Notes: a model not told the origin generated them from the sequence alone. 64,000 nucleotides of DNA from Planctomycetota bacterium (GCA_016209705.1 JACQVR010000118.1:1-64000), one strand, 5' to 3'. Shown: positions 35,255 through 46,472, numbered from the stretch's first letter. Program-made: numbers and translations.

Positions 35255-35778
35255 GCGCGCCTCTCGTATTCGGTGATCCGTTCCGATTGCGCCAGGAGGA
35301 ATCCCATCTCGTCCACTCCGTTCAGGAGACAGTATCTCGCGAACGGATCGAGGGCAAAGGCGGCGGCCGGTCCGCCGCGGATCTCGATGCGCAAGGATTC
35401 CAGATCGATGGATACGTCCATCCCCTCGCGCAGCAGGCGATGGAATTCGGGTTCCACAACGACGGGCACCAGTCCGTTCTTGAGCGCGTTGGCGCGAAAG
35501 ATGTCGGCGATCTTCGGGCTGACGACGGCGCGGAAGCCGGCGTCGAGAAGCGCCCAGACGGCGTGCTCGCGAGAGGAGCCGCACCCGAAATTGGCGCCCG
35601 CCACCAGCACCTGGCCGTCCTCGGCCGGCGGGCGCGCCGCCCAGTCCGCGAACAGATGCCGGCCCAATCCTTCGCGCGTGGTCCCTTTAAGAAAACGCGC
35701 AGGGATGATCTGATCCGTGTCGACGTTGTCCGCCGCCAGCACGACGCACCGCGATCGGATGAGGCGAATCGGTTGCAT
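35242..35778 (-). CDS. leuD: 3-isopropylmalate dehydratase small subunit
   Basis: 178 residues. The swivelling domain of the aconitase-type isomerase: [22 protein letters not shown], then [19 protein letters not shown] and the C-terminal helix. With LeuC it interconverts 2- and 3-isopropylmalate. A GCCAAA word hairpin separates it from leuC, and leuB begins inside its last codons. Confidence 0.96.
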
Positions 35779-35814
35779 GGTTCATCCATTTAAAATAGTC
35801 GCTCAATTCTTGTG

Positions 35815-35886
35815 GGAACCGCCAAAAAGCAGATACGCCGCCGGATGCCTTTCTGGTCCTTTTGGCGATTTGGCGCTTTTGCGGTT
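35815..35886. repeat. word hairpin, GCCAAA family, copy 2
   Basis: GAACCGCCAAAAAGC (from 35815) and CGCTTTTGCGGTTC (ending 35886) pair, with a less regular inner part that includes TTTTGGCGATTTGGCG. Sits in the leuC-leuD spacer inside the operon. Confidence 0.75.
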
Positions 35887-35895
35887 CATACTCAG

Positions 35896-37239
35896 TTAAA
35901 GCATCTCACGGACGTCCGTGATCGCACCCGTGACGGCCGCGGCCGCGGCCGTCAGCGGGCTGGCCAGGAACGTGCGTCCGCCCGCGCCCTGCCGCCCCTC
36001 GAAGTTGCGGTTGCTCGTGCTGACCGCGACCTGCCCCGGCTGAAGCTGATCGCCGTTCATGGCGATGCACATGGAGCATCCCGGCTCCCGCCACTCGGCG
36101 CCCGCTTCGAGGAAGACGCGATCCAAGCCTTCCGCCTCCGCTTGCCTCTTGACCGCCCGCGAGCCCGGCACCACCAGCGCGCGAATCTTCGGCGCGACCT
36201 TCCGTCCCTTGAAGACGCGGGCGGCCTGCCGCAGATCGGACAATCGCGAGTTCGTGCAGCTCCCGATGAAGACGACGTCCACCGGATGGCCCAGCAGTTT
36301 CTGCCCCGAACGCAGCCCCATGTACCGCAACGCTCGTCCGTCCTCATGGGGAACTTCCCCGCCAATGGGAATGGCCATCGCCGGATTCGTGCCGTACGTG
36401 ATCATGGGCTCCAGCGCCGACGCGTCCCACGAAATCTCGCGATCATGACGGGCGTCCTCATCGCTTCTGAGCGAGCGCCACGACTCGCGCACCGGGACGG
36501 ACCGGGCGGCCAGGTACTCGAACGTCGCTTCATCCGGCGCGACCAGACCGGCGCGCGCTCCGGCCTCGATCGACATGTTGCACACCGTCATTCGCTCCTC
36601 CATCGAGAGCGCGCGGACGGCGGGTCCCAGATATTCGATGACGTGGCCCGTGCCCCCGTCCACGCCGATCTTCGCGATGATCGCCAGGATCAAGTCCTTC
36701 GCGGTGACGCCGGGACCCAAGCGACCGTCCACCCGGATCGCCAGCGTCTTGGGCTTCCGTTGAAGCAGGCACTGCGTCGCCAGGACGTGCCCGACCTCGC
36801 TGGTTCCGATGCCGAACGCCAGCGCGCCGAACGCGCCGTGCGTCGACGTGTGGCTGTCACCGCAGACGATCGTCATGCCGGGCCGCGTCCGCCCCAGCTC
36901 GGGGCCGATTACGTGCACGATGCCCCGCCGGTCGCTGTCCATGCCGTGAAGCTCGATCCCGAACTCGCGGCAATTCTCCTCGAGTCGCCGCACCTGAGCG
37001 GCGGCTTGCGGATCGGCGATCGGCCCGCGCACCGTCGGCGTCGAATGGTCCATTGTCGCCACCGTCCGCTCCGGCCGGCGAACCTTCAGCCCGCGCGCGC
37101 GCAGCTCCGCGAACGCTTGAGGCGAGGTCACTTCATGAATCAGGTGCAGATCAACAAAGAGCACCGCCGGCGTGTCAGCCGTCTCCGGCCGCACCACGTG
37201 CGCGTCCCAGATCTTCTCGAACAGAGTGCGTGGAGTCAT
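35896..37239 (-). CDS. leuC: 3-isopropylmalate dehydratase large subunit
   Basis: 447 residues, usual length. [4Fe-4S] ligand cysteines are in [20 protein letters not shown] (near 313) and in [13 protein letters not shown] (near 390). [14 protein letters not shown] lies near the N-terminus and the [21 protein letters not shown] substrate loop near 120. Catalyses the isomerisation step of leucine synthesis with LeuD. Start ATG 37239. Confidence 0.97.
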   Translation of the reverse strand: MTPRTLFEKIWDAHVVRPETADTPAVLFVDLHLIHEVTSPQAFAELRARGLKVRRPERTVATMDHSTPTVRGPIADPQAAAQVRRLEENCREFGIELHGMDSDRRGIVHVIGPELGRTRPGMTIVCGDSHTSTHGAFGALAFGIGTSEVGHVLATQCLLQRKPKTLAIRVDGRLGPGVTAKDLILAIIAKIGVDGGTGHVIEYLGPAVRALSMEERMTVCNMSIEAGARAGLVAPDEATFEYLAARSVPVRESWRSLRSDEDARHDREISWDASALEPMITYGTNPAMAIPIGGEVPHEDGRALRYMGLRSGQKLLGHPVDVVFIGSCTNSRLSDLRQAARVFKGRKVAPKIRALVVPGSRAVKRQAEAEGLDRVFLEAGAEWREPGCSMCIAMNGDQLQPGQVAVSTSNRNFEGRQGAGGRTFLASPLTAAAAAVTGAITDVREML

Positions 37240-37281
37240 TCGGCTCGCCTCGACATGAAAACGATCCTCCTATCAAAGGCC

Positions 37282-38244
37282 TTACGCCACTGCACCCACG
37301 AATCCCGTCTCCAGGCGCGGCGTCACGCGATCGAGCCATCCCCACCGATCCTGCGTCTCGCCCGTGAACAGACCGAAAAAAGCGCGCTGCAACGCCGCGG
37401 TCACCGGGCCGCGACGGCCATCCCCTACGGTCAAGCCATCCACGGAACGGACCGGCACGATTTCCGCCGCCGTGCCTGTCAGGAAAATCTCGTCCGCCAG
37501 ATAGAGCGACTCCCGCGGCAAAGCCTGCTCGCGCACGTGATGTCCAAGATGGCGGGCGAGCGCGATCACGGTATCGCGGGTGAGGCCGAGCAAAATAGAA
37601 GACGTGACCGGCGGCGTGTAGAGCACCCCCTCGCGTAATAGAAAAAGATTTTCACCGGAACCTTCGCTGATATGCCCGCGGTCATCCAATGCGATGCCTT
37701 CCACATATCCGTGACGCTTCGCCTCCATCGCCACGAGCTGCGAGGACAGATAATTCCCGCCCGCCTTGGCGAGCGCGGGCATCGTGTTCGGGGCAAGACG
37801 CATCCACGACGAGACACCCACGTCCACGCCGCGCTCCAGAGATTCGGCGCCAAGATAGGACCCCCACTCCACCGCGGCGACGGCAACCTCGACGGAAGCG
37901 TCGTTCCCCGCGACCAAGCCCAACGTCCCGTAGCCGCGATAGGCGACGGGCCGGATATAGGCGTCGGACAGTCCGTTGACGCGCAGCACGTCCCGACACA
38001 TTTCCGCCAACACGTCGATTGCATACGGAATCTCCATCCGGTAGATCCGCGCCGAGTCATACAGGCGGCGCAGATGGTCCCGCAAGCGGAAGACGGCCGT
38101 GCCCTCCGGCGTCCTGTACGCACGGATGCCTTCGAAGACCGACGACCCGTAGTGCAGGCCGTGGGCCAGCACGTGCACCGTGGCTTTCTCCCACGGCACG
38201 AAGTCGCCGTTATGCCAAATCAACTGAGACGGTTTGATGGGCAT
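37282..38244 (-). CDS. ilvE: branched-chain amino acid aminotransferase
   Basis: 320 residues, fold-type IV PLP enzyme. [34 protein letters not shown] is the N-terminal signature (in pieces). The PLP lysine is expected in [11 protein letters not shown] near residue 157, followed by [16 protein letters not shown] and [21 protein letters not shown]. It performs the last step for Val, Leu and Ile. Its start lies within the last 25 bases of cimA. Confidence 0.96.
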   Translation of the reverse strand: MPIKPSQLIWHNGDFVPWEKATVHVLAHGLHYGSSVFEGIRAYRTPEGTAVFRLRDHLRRLYDSARIYRMEIPYAIDVLAEMCRDVLRVNGLSDAYIRPVAYRGYGTLGLVAGNDASVEVAVAAVEWGSYLGAESLERGVDVGVSSWMRLAPNTMPALAKAGGNYLSSQLVAMEAKRHGYVEGIALDDRGHISEGSGENLFLLREGVLYTPPVTSSILLGLTRDTVIALARHLGHHVREQALPRESLYLADEIFLTGTAAEIVPVRSVDGLTVGDGRRGPVTAALQRAFFGLFTGETQDRWGWLDRVTPRLETGFVGAVA

Positions 38245-39815
38245 GACCTCCTCGCTTCCTTCGTACCTTCGATTTCGGACTGGGATCGGGACAGGAACAA
38301 CTCCAAGCTGTCCGCCAGCGCCTGGCAGCTCGCCTCAATGATGTTCGCCGAGCAGCCGACCGTGCTCCAACGCTCCGCGCCGCAGGCCGCTTCGACAAGC
38401 ACCCGCGTCGTGGCGCCCGTGGCCGCGTCGGAATCGAGGATGCGCACCTTGTAGTCCGCCAGACGCACGCCGGCGAGCCGCGGGAAGCTCGGCAGGAGCG
38501 CTTTGCGAAGCGCTCGATCGAGTGCCTGGACCGGTCCGTTTCCCTCGGCGGCCGTATGCGCCGACTCGCCCTGGACACGCAGCTTCACCGTCGCCTCCGC
38601 CGCGATCGCATCGCCTTGGCGAAGATCCGACCGCACCCTCACGTGAAGGACCTCGAACGGCGGGACATACGCGGGATCACTCCGGCGCACCAGAAGCTCG
38701 AACGACCCCTCGGCGCCCTCGAATTGATAACCTTGGCTCTCCAGCTCCTTGACCCGAGCGAGCACCAGCGCGTCCCGGCCCGCCAGGGAAATTCCGAGCT
38801 GACCCGACCGCGCCCGCACGTTGCTGCGACCCGAAAGCTCGGAGACGACGATATGGCGCCGGTTGCCCACCGTCTCCGGAGGGACATGCTCGTAACTCGC
38901 CGTCACCTTCTCCACGGCCGCCGCATGCAACCCTCCCTTGTGGGCGAATGCCGATGCACCCACATATGGCGCATGAAAATCGGGACTCAGATTCGCGATC
39001 TCGCTGACCGCCCTGGAGAGCTCCGTCAACCGGCCTAGATGCTCCGCCGGCACGCATCGCAAACCCATCTTGAGCTGAAGCGTGGGCGCCAGCGAGACCA
39101 GATTGGCATTGCCGCACCGTTCGCCGTACCCATTGATGGTTCCTTGGACGAGTCGCGCTCCGGCTTCCACGGCCGCGAGCGAATTGGCCACGGCCAGCTC
39201 GCCGTCGTTGTGGGCATGAATGCCCAATCTCGGCGCCACCGGAATCACGGCGCGCACGACGGAATGGATCCAGGACGGCAGGCTCCCACCGTTGGTATCG
39301 CACAACGTGATCCAGTCGGCGCCGGCTTCGGCCGCTGATCGAATCGTTTGAAGCGCGTAATTCGGATCCTCGAGATAGCCGTCAAAGAAATGCTCCGCGT
39401 CGTAGATCACCTCTTTGCCGCGCGCCTTCATCAGGCGAACGCTGTCGGCGATCATTTCGAGGTTCTCGTCGAGCGTCGTCTCGAGGACGTGGGCGACGTG
39501 GAAGGAAGAAGACTTTCCCACCAGCGCGACGGCCGGTGTCTCGGCCGCCAGCAAGGCGCGCAGGTTGGAGTCCTCTTCGGGTCGCGCGCCGGCCCGACGC
39601 GTGCTTCCGAACGCGACCGCCCGGGCCCGGCGGAGTCGAACCCGCCGGAAAAACTCGGCGTCCTTCGGATTCGACCCGGGCCAGCCGCCTTCGATGTAAG
39701 CGACGCCGAATTCGTCGAGGAGGCGGGCGATCTTGAGCTTGTCTTCGAGGGATAAGCTCAATCCCACGCGCTGGGTTCCGTCGCGCAATGTCGTGTCGTA
39801 CAGATAAAGTTCCAT
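38220..39815 (-). CDS. cimA: (R)-citramalate synthase
   Basis: 531 residues from ATG 39815. DRE-TIM metallolyase fold: [15 protein letters not shown], the [10 protein letters not shown] segment typical of the CimA (TIGR00977) branch, metal ligands in [16 protein letters not shown] and [17 protein letters not shown], and a C-terminal LeuA-type allosteric domain. It condenses pyruvate with acetyl-CoA to give citramalate, allowing isoleucine synthesis without threonine deaminase. Directly follows leuA with one base between. The GGWPGS motif separates it from isopropylmalate synthase. Confidence 0.92.
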   Translation of the reverse strand: MELYLYDTTLRDGTQRVGLSLSLEDKLKIARLLDEFGVAYIEGGWPGSNPKDAEFFRRVRLRRARAVAFGSTRRAGARPEEDSNLRALLAAETPAVALVGKSSSFHVAHVLETTLDENLEMIADSVRLMKARGKEVIYDAEHFFDGYLEDPNYALQTIRSAAEAGADWITLCDTNGGSLPSWIHSVVRAVIPVAPRLGIHAHNDGELAVANSLAAVEAGARLVQGTINGYGERCGNANLVSLAPTLQLKMGLRCVPAEHLGRLTELSRAVSEIANLSPDFHAPYVGASAFAHKGGLHAAAVEKVTASYEHVPPETVGNRRHIVVSELSGRSNVRARSGQLGISLAGRDALVLARVKELESQGYQFEGAEGSFELLVRRSDPAYVPPFEVLHVRVRSDLRQGDAIAAEATVKLRVQGESAHTAAEGNGPVQALDRALRKALLPSFPRLAGVRLADYKVRILDSDAATGATTRVLVEAACGAERWSTVGCSANIIEASCQALADSLELFLSRSQSEIEGTKEARRSCPSNRLS

Positions 39816-39816
39816 G

Positions 39817-41361
39817 TCACGCTCTCTTCGCTCCAGCCGCCTCGACCATCTCCGATTCCGCCACGGCGATCCGGTTGATCGCGTGGAGAAACGCCCGGGC
39901 GCTGGCTTCAACGATGTCGGTGCTGGCGGCGCGTCCGCGGACCAGCCGGCCTCGATGCTCCACGTCCACGCCGACCTCGCCCTGGGCATCCTTCCCGACC
40001 GTGACGCTGCGGACGTGGTAGTCCCGCAGGCGCACGGCGATGCCCGTAATTCGTTCGATCGATTTAAACACGGCGTCGATGGGCCCGTCTCCGCACGCCG
40101 CTTCCTGAAACGTCGTCCCGTCGGCGCGCCGCAGGCACACCGCGGCCGTGGGCAATGTCCCCGTACCCGCGCTCGTATGGAAAGCAACGATCTCCCACAG
40201 CGCCGGAGCATCTTGGACCCGCCCTTCGATCAACGCTTCGAGGTCGGCGTCGTAGACTTCTTTCTTCTTGTCCGCGAGCTTCTTGAAGTCTTCGAAGACG
40301 TTCTGGAGCTGGGCATCGTTCAGGTGATAGCCCATCTCCGCGATGCGAGCCCGAAGCGCGTGGCGGCCGCTGTGCTTGCCCAGGACAAGCTGAGTATGGG
40401 TGAACCCCACGTCATCGGGACGCATGATCTCGTACGTCGAGTGATGCATGATCATCCCGTGCTGGTGGATGCCCGCTTCGTGTGCGAACGCGTTCTGTCC
40501 CACGATCGCCTTGTTGCGCTGCACCTGAAGGCCCGTGACGGACGAGACCAAGCGGCTCGTCGGGTAGAGCCGCGGCGCCTTGATTCCCGTCTGAAGATGG
40601 AAGAAATCGTGGCGAGTCTTCACCGCCATCACTACTTCCTCCAGCGAGCAATTGCCGGCGCGTTCGCCGATGCCGTTGATGGTGCACTCGACCTGACGCG
40701 CACCTTCCTTGAGTGCGGCCAAACTGTTGGCGACGGCCAGCCCCAAATCGTTATGGCAATGGACGCTGATCACGGCGCGGTCGATCCCGCGCACATGCCG
40801 CTTGAGATGGCGGATGAGCGCGCCGAACTGCTCGGGCACCGCGTAGCCGACGGTATCCGGGATGTTGACCGTGGTCGCGCCCGCGTCGATGACCTTCTCC
40901 ACGACTTCCGCCAGGAAGTCCGGCTCCGTACGCGCGGCGTCCTCCGGAGAAAACTCCACGTCGTCGCAGTATCCGCGCGCGCGCTTCACGCTCTCGACGG
41001 CCCGGCGGACGATCTCCTCCTTGGCCATCTTGAGCTTGTGCTCCCGATGGATGGCGCTCGTGGCCAGGAACACGTGGATTCGCCGGCGGGCCGCGTCGCG
41101 CAGCGCTTCCCAGGCGCGATCGATGTCTTCCGCGTTGCACCGGGCCAGGCCCGCGATCGTCGGACCTTCGACCCGTTGCGCGATCGCCCGCACCGCTTCG
41201 AAGTCACCGGGCGACGCGATCGGGAATCCTGCCTCGATCACGTCCACGCCGAGCTCCGCCAGCGCGCGGGCGACCTCCAGCTTCTCCGCCAAGTTCATGC
41301 TGGCACCGGGCGACTGTTCTCCGTCTCGCAACGTCGTGTCGAAGATGATCACGCGTTCCAT
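39817..41361 (-). CDS. leuA: 2-isopropylmalate synthase
   Basis: 514 residues. Catalytic TIM barrel with IFDTTLRDGEQSPGASM, DVIEAGFPIASPGDFEAV, FLATSAIHREHKLKM, and the metal site [19 protein letters not shown] followed by CTINGIGERAGNCSLEE. Linker and LeuA allosteric domain from about residue 375 (IVAFHTSAGTGTLPTAAV). Commits 2-ketoisovalerate to leucine. Part of the operon; the preceding spacer holds the ATCTCC word repeat. Confidence 0.97.
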   Translation of the reverse strand: MERVIIFDTTLRDGEQSPGASMNLAEKLEVARALAELGVDVIEAGFPIASPGDFEAVRAIAQRVEGPTIAGLARCNAEDIDRAWEALRDAARRRIHVFLATSAIHREHKLKMAKEEIVRRAVESVKRARGYCDDVEFSPEDAARTEPDFLAEVVEKVIDAGATTVNIPDTVGYAVPEQFGALIRHLKRHVRGIDRAVISVHCHNDLGLAVANSLAALKEGARQVECTINGIGERAGNCSLEEVVMAVKTRHDFFHLQTGIKAPRLYPTSRLVSSVTGLQVQRNKAIVGQNAFAHEAGIHQHGMIMHHSTYEIMRPDDVGFTHTQLVLGKHSGRHALRARIAEMGYHLNDAQLQNVFEDFKKLADKKKEVYDADLEALIEGRVQDAPALWEIVAFHTSAGTGTLPTAAVCLRRADGTTFQEAACGDGPIDAVFKSIERITGIAVRLRDYHVRSVTVGKDAQGEVGVDVEHRGRLVRGRAASTDIVEASARAFLHAINRIAVAESEMVEAAGAKRA

Positions 41362-41376
41362 GGCGCCCTCCTTTTT

Positions 41377-41588
41377 GGGAGATGTGGGGATGCGAGGTGA
41401 TCGGAAAATCCATTCTTCAAGATTCCCATCTCCACATCTCCCCGCATCTCCATATCTCCCTTATTTCGACATCTCCACATCTCCCCGCATCTCCATATCT
41501 CCCTTATTTCGACATCTCCCACATCTCCCCGCATCTCCATATCTCCCCTATTTCGACATCTCCCTCATCTCCTGAATCTCCACCACAT
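41377..41588. repeat. word repeat, ATCTCC/GGAGAT, with 43-bp tandem triplication
   Basis: A short arm GGGAGATGTGGGGATGCGAG (from 41377) is complementary to the words of a long arm. The long arm contains three tandem copies of a 43-44 bp unit (41427-41469, 41470-41512, 41513-41556), each composed of ATCTCC words and ending TTATTTCGA. The last part codes the C-terminus of ilvN. Confidence 0.85.
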
Positions 41589-41790
41589 CAAAAAGTTTGG
41601 CCATATGCCGCACTAGAACATCCGCGGGTCGATCACTTTGGACCGTCATCACCACGTCCATCACCCGCTCGTCCCCGGACGGCCGGGCTTCCACGCGAAT
41701 GACCTCGTATCCGCGACGGCCTACAAGTCCCAGCACACGCACCAGCGCGCCTTCCGCTCGCTTCAGTTGAAGTTGAATCGCGAACGTCAT
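41548..41790 (-). CDS. ilvN: acetolactate synthase small subunit (IlvM/IlvN-like, ACT only)
   Basis: 80 residues from ATG 41790, a single ACT domain (FAIQLQLKRAEGALVRVLGLVGRRGYEVIRV, VMTVQSDRPADVLVRHMAKLFDVVEI in pieces). This is the short IlvM-like form without the extra C-terminal domain of about 80 residues found in IlvN/IlvH. It regulates and stabilises IlvB. Its ATG overlaps the ilvB stop (ATGA). The last residues are coded by the ATCTCC word repeat. Confidence 0.85.
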   Translation of the reverse strand: MTFAIQLQLKRAEGALVRVLGLVGRRGYEVIRVEARPSGDERVMDVVMTVQSDRPADVLVRHMAKLFDVVEIQEMREMSK

Positions 41791-43436
41791 CGGTGCGCCC
41801 CCTCCATCATGACCTCGTTCGAATGGCCTGGCGGAACCAGCGGCCATACGTTGGCTTGAGGATCGATGAGCACGTGCGCCAGGACTGGACCCCTGTCGCG
41901 GGTCAACCGCTCGATCGCCTGCGTTTCCTCGCGCCGATCCTCGAGCCGGAACGCGGGAATCCCGAACGCCTCCGCGACGCGCACGAAATCCGGGTTGTCG
42001 GACAGATCGACTTCGCTATATCGATGTTCGAAAAAAAGCTCCTGCCATTGGCGCACCATGCCCAACGCCCGATTATCGAGCAGGACGATCTTGATCGGCA
42101 GGTCGTAGCGGACGAGCGTCGCCAGCTCTTGAAGGTTCATCATGATCGAGCCGTCTCCGGTCACGGAGATGACGCGGGCCTGCGGGCGGCCGAGCTGCGC
42201 GCCGATGGCGGCGGGCACGCCATATCCCATCGTGCCCAATCCGCCGCTGGAGAGATGGTGCTCGGGACGGCGGAAGCGGCAGTGCTGCGCCACCCACATC
42301 TGATGCTGCCCCACGTCGCACGTGATGATCGTCTCGCCGTCCGCCGCCTCGGAAAGCCGCTTGAGAAATCGGGGCGCGTACACGCCGGCCCCCGGCGCGT
42401 CATAGTTCCACGCATGCTCCGCCGTGAAGGCCCGGCATGTCCGCCGCCACGAATCGATCTCCAGCGGAATCGAGAGCGTTCGAAGCGCGGGACGCAGACC
42501 GCCCACCACGGCCACGTCCGGGCGCCGCAGCTTGCCGACTTCGGCTGCGTCCACGTCCATATGAATGACTCTTGCCCGCGGCGCGAACTCCGAGAGTTTC
42601 CCTGTGGCGCGATCGTCGAACCGCGCGCCGACGCATACGAGCACGTCGCATTCCTGGATGGCCCGGTTGGCGGCGCGAAATCCGTGCATCCCCAGCATGC
42701 CCAAGTAGAGCTCGTGATCGCCCGGCAACGCGCCCAAGCCTTTGAGGGTGGACACGACCGGGATTCGAGTCGCGGCGACGAACGCACGGAACTCATCCAC
42801 CGCGCAACCCATGCCGATCCCGCCTCCGGCGTAGACGACCGGTCGCCGGCTCGCGCGAAGCAGTTCGGCGGCCCGCGCGACGGCTTGCGGTTCAGGGGCC
42901 GGCGGCTGCTCGATCGGGGCCGGCTCGTATCCTCCGCAGGCCGCGGCGTTCTGCACATCCTTGGGAAGGTCGATCAACACCGGCCCAGGACGGCCGGACC
43001 GCGCCAGCCGGAACGCTTCGCGAACCATCCAGGGGAGGACGGCGGCCCGCTTGACGAGGAAGCTGTGCTTGACAACCGGCATCGTGATGCCGAACGTGTC
43101 CACTTCCTGAAAGGCGTCCGTGCCCATGAGCGGCGATGCTACCTGCCCCGTGATCGCCACCAGCGGAACGGAATCCAGGAACGCGTTGGCGATGCCGGTG
43201 ACGAGGTTCGTCGCTCCCGGTCCGGAGGTCGCCACGCACACGCCGACACGCCCGGTCGCCCGCGCGTAGCCGTCCGCGCCCAACACGGCCGCCTGCTCGT
43301 GCCGCACGAGAATGTGGCGCAGCCTCGAACCGACGAGCGCGTCGTAGAACGGCATGATCGCCCCGCCGGGATATCCGAAGATCACGTCCACGCCCTCTTG
43401 TTCGAGGGCTTGGACCAAAAGCTTTGCGTTGTTCAT
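41787..43436 (-). CDS. ilvB: acetolactate synthase large subunit
   Basis: 549 residues from ATG 43436; upstream codons in the same frame are repeat sequence. The ThDP enzyme fold is complete: catalytic Glu in RHEQAAVLGADGYARATG near 46, VCVATSGPGATNLVTGI, the central FAD-associated domain, and the ThDP motif VTGDGSIMMNLQELATLVRYDLPIKIVLLDN in pieces. Condenses two pyruvates (Val/Leu) or pyruvate and 2-ketobutyrate (Ile). Confidence 0.97.
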   Translation of the reverse strand: MNNAKLLVQALEQEGVDVIFGYPGGAIMPFYDALVGSRLRHILVRHEQAAVLGADGYARATGRVGVCVATSGPGATNLVTGIANAFLDSVPLVAITGQVASPLMGTDAFQEVDTFGITMPVVKHSFLVKRAAVLPWMVREAFRLARSGRPGPVLIDLPKDVQNAAACGGYEPAPIEQPPAPEPQAVARAAELLRASRRPVVYAGGGIGMGCAVDEFRAFVAATRIPVVSTLKGLGALPGDHELYLGMLGMHGFRAANRAIQECDVLVCVGARFDDRATGKLSEFAPRARVIHMDVDAAEVGKLRRPDVAVVGGLRPALRTLSIPLEIDSWRRTCRAFTAEHAWNYDAPGAGVYAPRFLKRLSEAADGETIITCDVGQHQMWVAQHCRFRRPEHHLSSGGLGTMGYGVPAAIGAQLGRPQARVISVTGDGSIMMNLQELATLVRYDLPIKIVLLDNRALGMVRQWQELFFEHRYSEVDLSDNPDFVRVAEAFGIPAFRLEDRREETQAIERLTRDRGPVLAHVLIDPQANVWPLVPPGHSNEVMMEGAHR

Positions 43437-43447
43437 GATGTCCTCAC

Positions 43448-43538
43448 GGAGATATCGAGATTGTGGAGATAGGGGAGATGCTTCCGGAACTCTCCCCTGA
43501 AATCGGTATCTCCACATCTCCAAAATCCCCGCATCTCC
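43448..43538. repeat. word hairpin, GGAGAT / ATCTCC
   Basis: Left arm GGAGATATCGAGATTGTGGA (from 43448) and AGATAGGGGAGATGC; right arm ATCTCCACATCTCC and CCCCGCATCTCC (ending 43538). The arms are complementary in words rather than base by base. In the ilvC-ilvB spacer. Confidence 0.75.
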
Positions 43539-43607
43539 TAAAAAAGTTTCTCCGTATCACAACGCCGTAACGTCTTCTTTTTTCGAGAAGTTCTTGCGGA
43601 ACTTTTT

Positions 43608-43683
43608 CACCGCGGAGAACGCCGAGACCGCAGAGATTTTTTTCCCAATTTTCCTCTCCGCGGTCTCCGCGTCCTCAGCGGTG
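43608..43683. repeat. word hairpin, CACCGCGGAGAAC / GTCCTCAGCGGTG
   Basis: A 29-bp left arm starting CACCGCGGAGAACGCCGAGA and a right arm ending CGCGTCCTCAGCGGTG match with only four mismatches. The loop is T-rich (TTTTTTTCCCAATTTTCC). One of the best hairpins of the set, in the ilvC-ilvB spacer. Confidence 0.88.
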
Positions 43684-43730
43684 GAAATTCATTTTGGTCG
43701 CGGCGAAGCTGCCTCCATACCTCCGTGACC

Positions 43731-44741
43731 TCAATCATGCGAGGCCGTCGCGGGCTGAAGCCACGACATGCGCGATCGCAGCTCGCGACCCACTTTCTCC
43801 AGCGGGTGATTCAGGTCGCGCTCCAGCAACGCCGTGTACCGTGGGCGGCCCGCCTGATTCTCGGCGATCCACTCCTTGGCGAACGCGCCGGAGTGGATCT
43901 CCGCCAAAATTTGTTTCATCGCCTCCCGCACGCGGGCATCGACGATGCGCGGCCCTCGCGTCAGGTCGCCGAACTTGGCCGTTTCGCTGACGAACCGATG
44001 CATCCGCGCGAAGCCGCCTTCATAGATGAGGTCGACGATGAGCTTCAGCTCGTGAAGGCACTCGAAGTAGGCGACTTCGGGCGCGTATCCCGCGTCCACC
44101 AGCGTCTCCCATCCCGCGGCGATGAGCTCGGTGACGCCGCCGCACAGCACCGCCTGCTCGCCGAAGAGGTCCGTCTCGGTCTCTTCCGCGAACGTGGTCT
44201 GAAGGACGCCCGCGCGCGTTCCGCCGATGGCATGGGCGTACGCCAAGGCGCGTTCGAACGCTTTTCCCGTCGCGTCTTGATGGATCGCCAGGAGACACGG
44301 CACGCCGCGTTCTTCTTCATACTGCCGCCGAACCAACCGCCCCGGCCCCTTGGGCGCGACCATCGCCACATCGATGTCGCGCGACGGTCGGATCCGCCCG
44401 TAGTGGATGTTGAATCCGTGCGAGAAGAGGAGCATCGCCCCCGGACGGAGTCCCGGCGCGACCGCGTCGCGATAAAGCGCCTCCTGCGTCATGTCGGGAA
44501 CCAGCATGCATACCACGTCGGCCGCGCGCACCGCGGCGGTGGGCTCTTGAGGCTTCCACCCGTCCTCTTCCGCCAACGCCCACGTCCTACCGCCGGACCG
44601 CAAGCCGACGGCAACGTCGCAGCCGCTGTCTCGAAGATTCAGCGCCTGCGCGCGCCCCTGGCTGCCGTATCCCAGGACCGCGATTCTGTTTCCGTCGAGC
44701 GCCCGCGGATTCGCGTCGGATTCTCCGTAGAGTCGAGTCAT
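43731..44741 (-). CDS. ilvC: ketol-acid reductoisomerase (class I)
   Basis: 336 residues. NADPH-binding [19 protein letters not shown] near 22, then [23 protein letters not shown] and the metal-binding [24 protein letters not shown] near 190, with the [17 protein letters not shown] helix near 230. GGAGG lies 6 bases before ATG 44741. It isomerises and reduces acetolactate to dihydroxyisovalerate. The length and single knotted domain place it in class I. Confidence 0.97.
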   Translation of the reverse strand: MTRLYGESDANPRALDGNRIAVLGYGSQGRAQALNLRDSGCDVAVGLRSGGRTWALAEEDGWKPQEPTAAVRAADVVCMLVPDMTQEALYRDAVAPGLRPGAMLLFSHGFNIHYGRIRPSRDIDVAMVAPKGPGRLVRRQYEEERGVPCLLAIHQDATGKAFERALAYAHAIGGTRAGVLQTTFAEETETDLFGEQAVLCGGVTELIAAGWETLVDAGYAPEVAYFECLHELKLIVDLIYEGGFARMHRFVSETAKFGDLTRGPRIVDARVREAMKQILAEIHSGAFAKEWIAENQAGRPRYTALLERDLNHPLEKVGRELRSRMSWLQPATASHD

Positions 44742-44754
44742 TAATCCCTCCGGT

Positions 44755-44802
44755 GAAGTTCGACTTTGGGACTTCAAACTTCCTACTTCAAACTTCGAAC
44801 TG
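44755..44802. repeat. word repeat, ACTTC/GAAGT
   Basis: GAAGTTCGACTTTGGGACTTC followed by AAACTTCCTACTTCAAACTTCGAACT (in pieces); outer AGTTCG and CGAACT are complementary. Its distal part codes the last residues of ilvD (VRSLK). Confidence 0.6.
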
Positions 44803-46444
44803 TACTTGTCATCGCCCCCTCCGAGGCCGACGAAACCAAGTGCGCATACTTCGCCATCACGCCCGTCACGTACCGCGGCGCCGGCGGCCGCCACGCGGCG
44901 CGCCGTTTCTCCAGATCGCCGGCGACGTCCACCCGCCGCGCGCGCACGTCGATCGTGATCGCGTCTCCCTCCCGCACGAGCGCGATGGGGCCGCCCGCCG
45001 CCGCTTCCGGCGACACGTGACCGATCATCAATCCATGTGTCGCGCCGCTGAACCGGCCGTCCGTGATGAGCGAGACGGAATCCCCGAGCCCCTGTCCCGC
45101 GATGGCCGCCGTCACGCCGAGCATCTCCCGCATGCCGGGCCCGCCTTTGGGGCCTTCATACCGGATGACCACGACGTCACCGGGCCGGATGCGCCGAGCC
45201 TGCACCGCGGCGAACGCATCCTCTTCGGAGTCGAACACCCGAGCGGGCCCCGTATGGGCGAGCCGCTCGTGACCCGCCAGCTTGACGACGCACGCTTCCG
45301 GCGCCAGCGATCCTCGCAGGATGGCGAATCCTCCCGCCCGCTTGAGCGGACGATCCAGAGGTCGCACGACTTGCTGTCCCGCTGATTCCGCGGCTTGGCG
45401 CACCTCCTCAAAAAACATGCGCCCCGTCACCGTGATCCCGTCCCGCACCAATCCCGCCTCCATCAGGCGGCGCGCCAGGAGCCGCGTTCCTCCTGCTCGA
45501 TGGAGATCGACCGCCATGAATCGGCCGCCCGGCTTGAGGTCCGCCAGGATCGGCGTGCGCGAGGAAATGGTGTCGAAATCGTCGATCGAGAGCGGCACGC
45601 CCGCTTCGCGCGCGATGGCGAGCACGTGCAGGACGGCGTTCGTGGATCCTCCCGACGCGGCCACTCCGGAGATCGCGTTCTCGAACGCGGCGCGCGTCAA
45701 GATGCGGCTGGGACGCACGTCCTCGCGCAGGAGGTTCATCACGCATTCGCCCGCGCGAAACGCTTCGCGCTCCTTGGAGGGATCGACCGCGGGAACGTCG
45801 TTGGCGCCCATGGGCGATAGGCCCAGCATCGTGACGGCCATCGACATGGTGTTCGCCGTGAACTGGCCGCCGCATGCCCCCGAACCCGGACACGCCTGCG
45901 ATTCCAGATCTCGCAGCTCGCGTTCGCTCATCCGCCCGGCCGCGCAGGCGCCGACCGCCTCGAAGACATCCTGGATGGTGACGTCGCGGTCCTGGAATCG
46001 GCCGGGAAGAATCGAGCCCCCGTAGAGGATGAGCCCGGGCAGGTCCAGGCGCGCCAGCGCCATGGCCGCTCCGGGGATCGTCTTGTCGCATCCAACCAGC
46101 GCGACCACCGCGTCGAAAAGGTGGCCTCGGACGGCGAGCTCGATCGAGTCCGCGATCACCTCGCGCGAAACGAGCGAGGCTTTCATCCCTTCCGTTCCCA
46201 TCGATACGCCGTCTGAGACGGAGATCGTGTTGAACTCGATGGGGGTTCCGCCGGCCGCTCGCACGCCCTCCTTGACCTTCGCGGCCAGATCGCGCAGGTG
46301 GAAGTTGCATGGCATCACTTCGGTCCACGTATTGGCGATCGCCACGAGCGGCCGCTCAAGGTCCGCGTCGGTGAGGCCGGTGGCCTTGAGCATCGCGCGC
46401 GCGGGCGCGCGGTCGAGGCCTTTCTTGATCGCGTCGCTTCTCAT
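44783..46444 (-). CDS. ilvD: dihydroxy-acid dehydratase
   Basis: 553 residues. Iron-sulfur ligands and signatures: [17 protein letters not shown] (Cys near 46), [16 protein letters not shown] (Cys near 118) and [20 protein letters not shown] (Cys near 190). [15 protein letters not shown] and the C-terminal [23 protein letters not shown] are present. First structural gene of the BCAA operon, behind a leader peptide and attenuator. Dehydrates dihydroxyisovalerate and its methyl homolog. Its final residues are repeat-coded. Confidence 0.97.
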   Translation of the reverse strand: MRSDAIKKGLDRAPARAMLKATGLTDADLERPLVAIANTWTEVMPCNFHLRDLAAKVKEGVRAAGGTPIEFNTISVSDGVSMGTEGMKASLVSREVIADSIELAVRGHLFDAVVALVGCDKTIPGAAMALARLDLPGLILYGGSILPGRFQDRDVTIQDVFEAVGACAAGRMSERELRDLESQACPGSGACGGQFTANTMSMAVTMLGLSPMGANDVPAVDPSKEREAFRAGECVMNLLREDVRPSRILTRAAFENAISGVAASGGSTNAVLHVLAIAREAGVPLSIDDFDTISSRTPILADLKPGGRFMAVDLHRAGGTRLLARRLMEAGLVRDGITVTGRMFFEEVRQAAESAGQQVVRPLDRPLKRAGGFAILRGSLAPEACVVKLAGHERLAHTGPARVFDSEEDAFAAVQARRIRPGDVVVIRYEGPKGGPGMREMLGVTAAIAGQGLGDSVSLITDGRFSGATHGLMIGHVSPEAAAGGPIALVREGDAITIDVRARRVDVAGDLEKRRAAWRPPAPRYVTGVMAKYAHLVSSASEGAMTSTVRSLK

Positions 46445-46472
46445 GGGTTTCGGGTTCCGGTTTCGGGGGAAA

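Noticed and set aside
41427-41556. CRISPR-like array from the regular ATCTCC units
   Set aside because: Units are directly adjacent with no unique spacers, and no cas genes are present.
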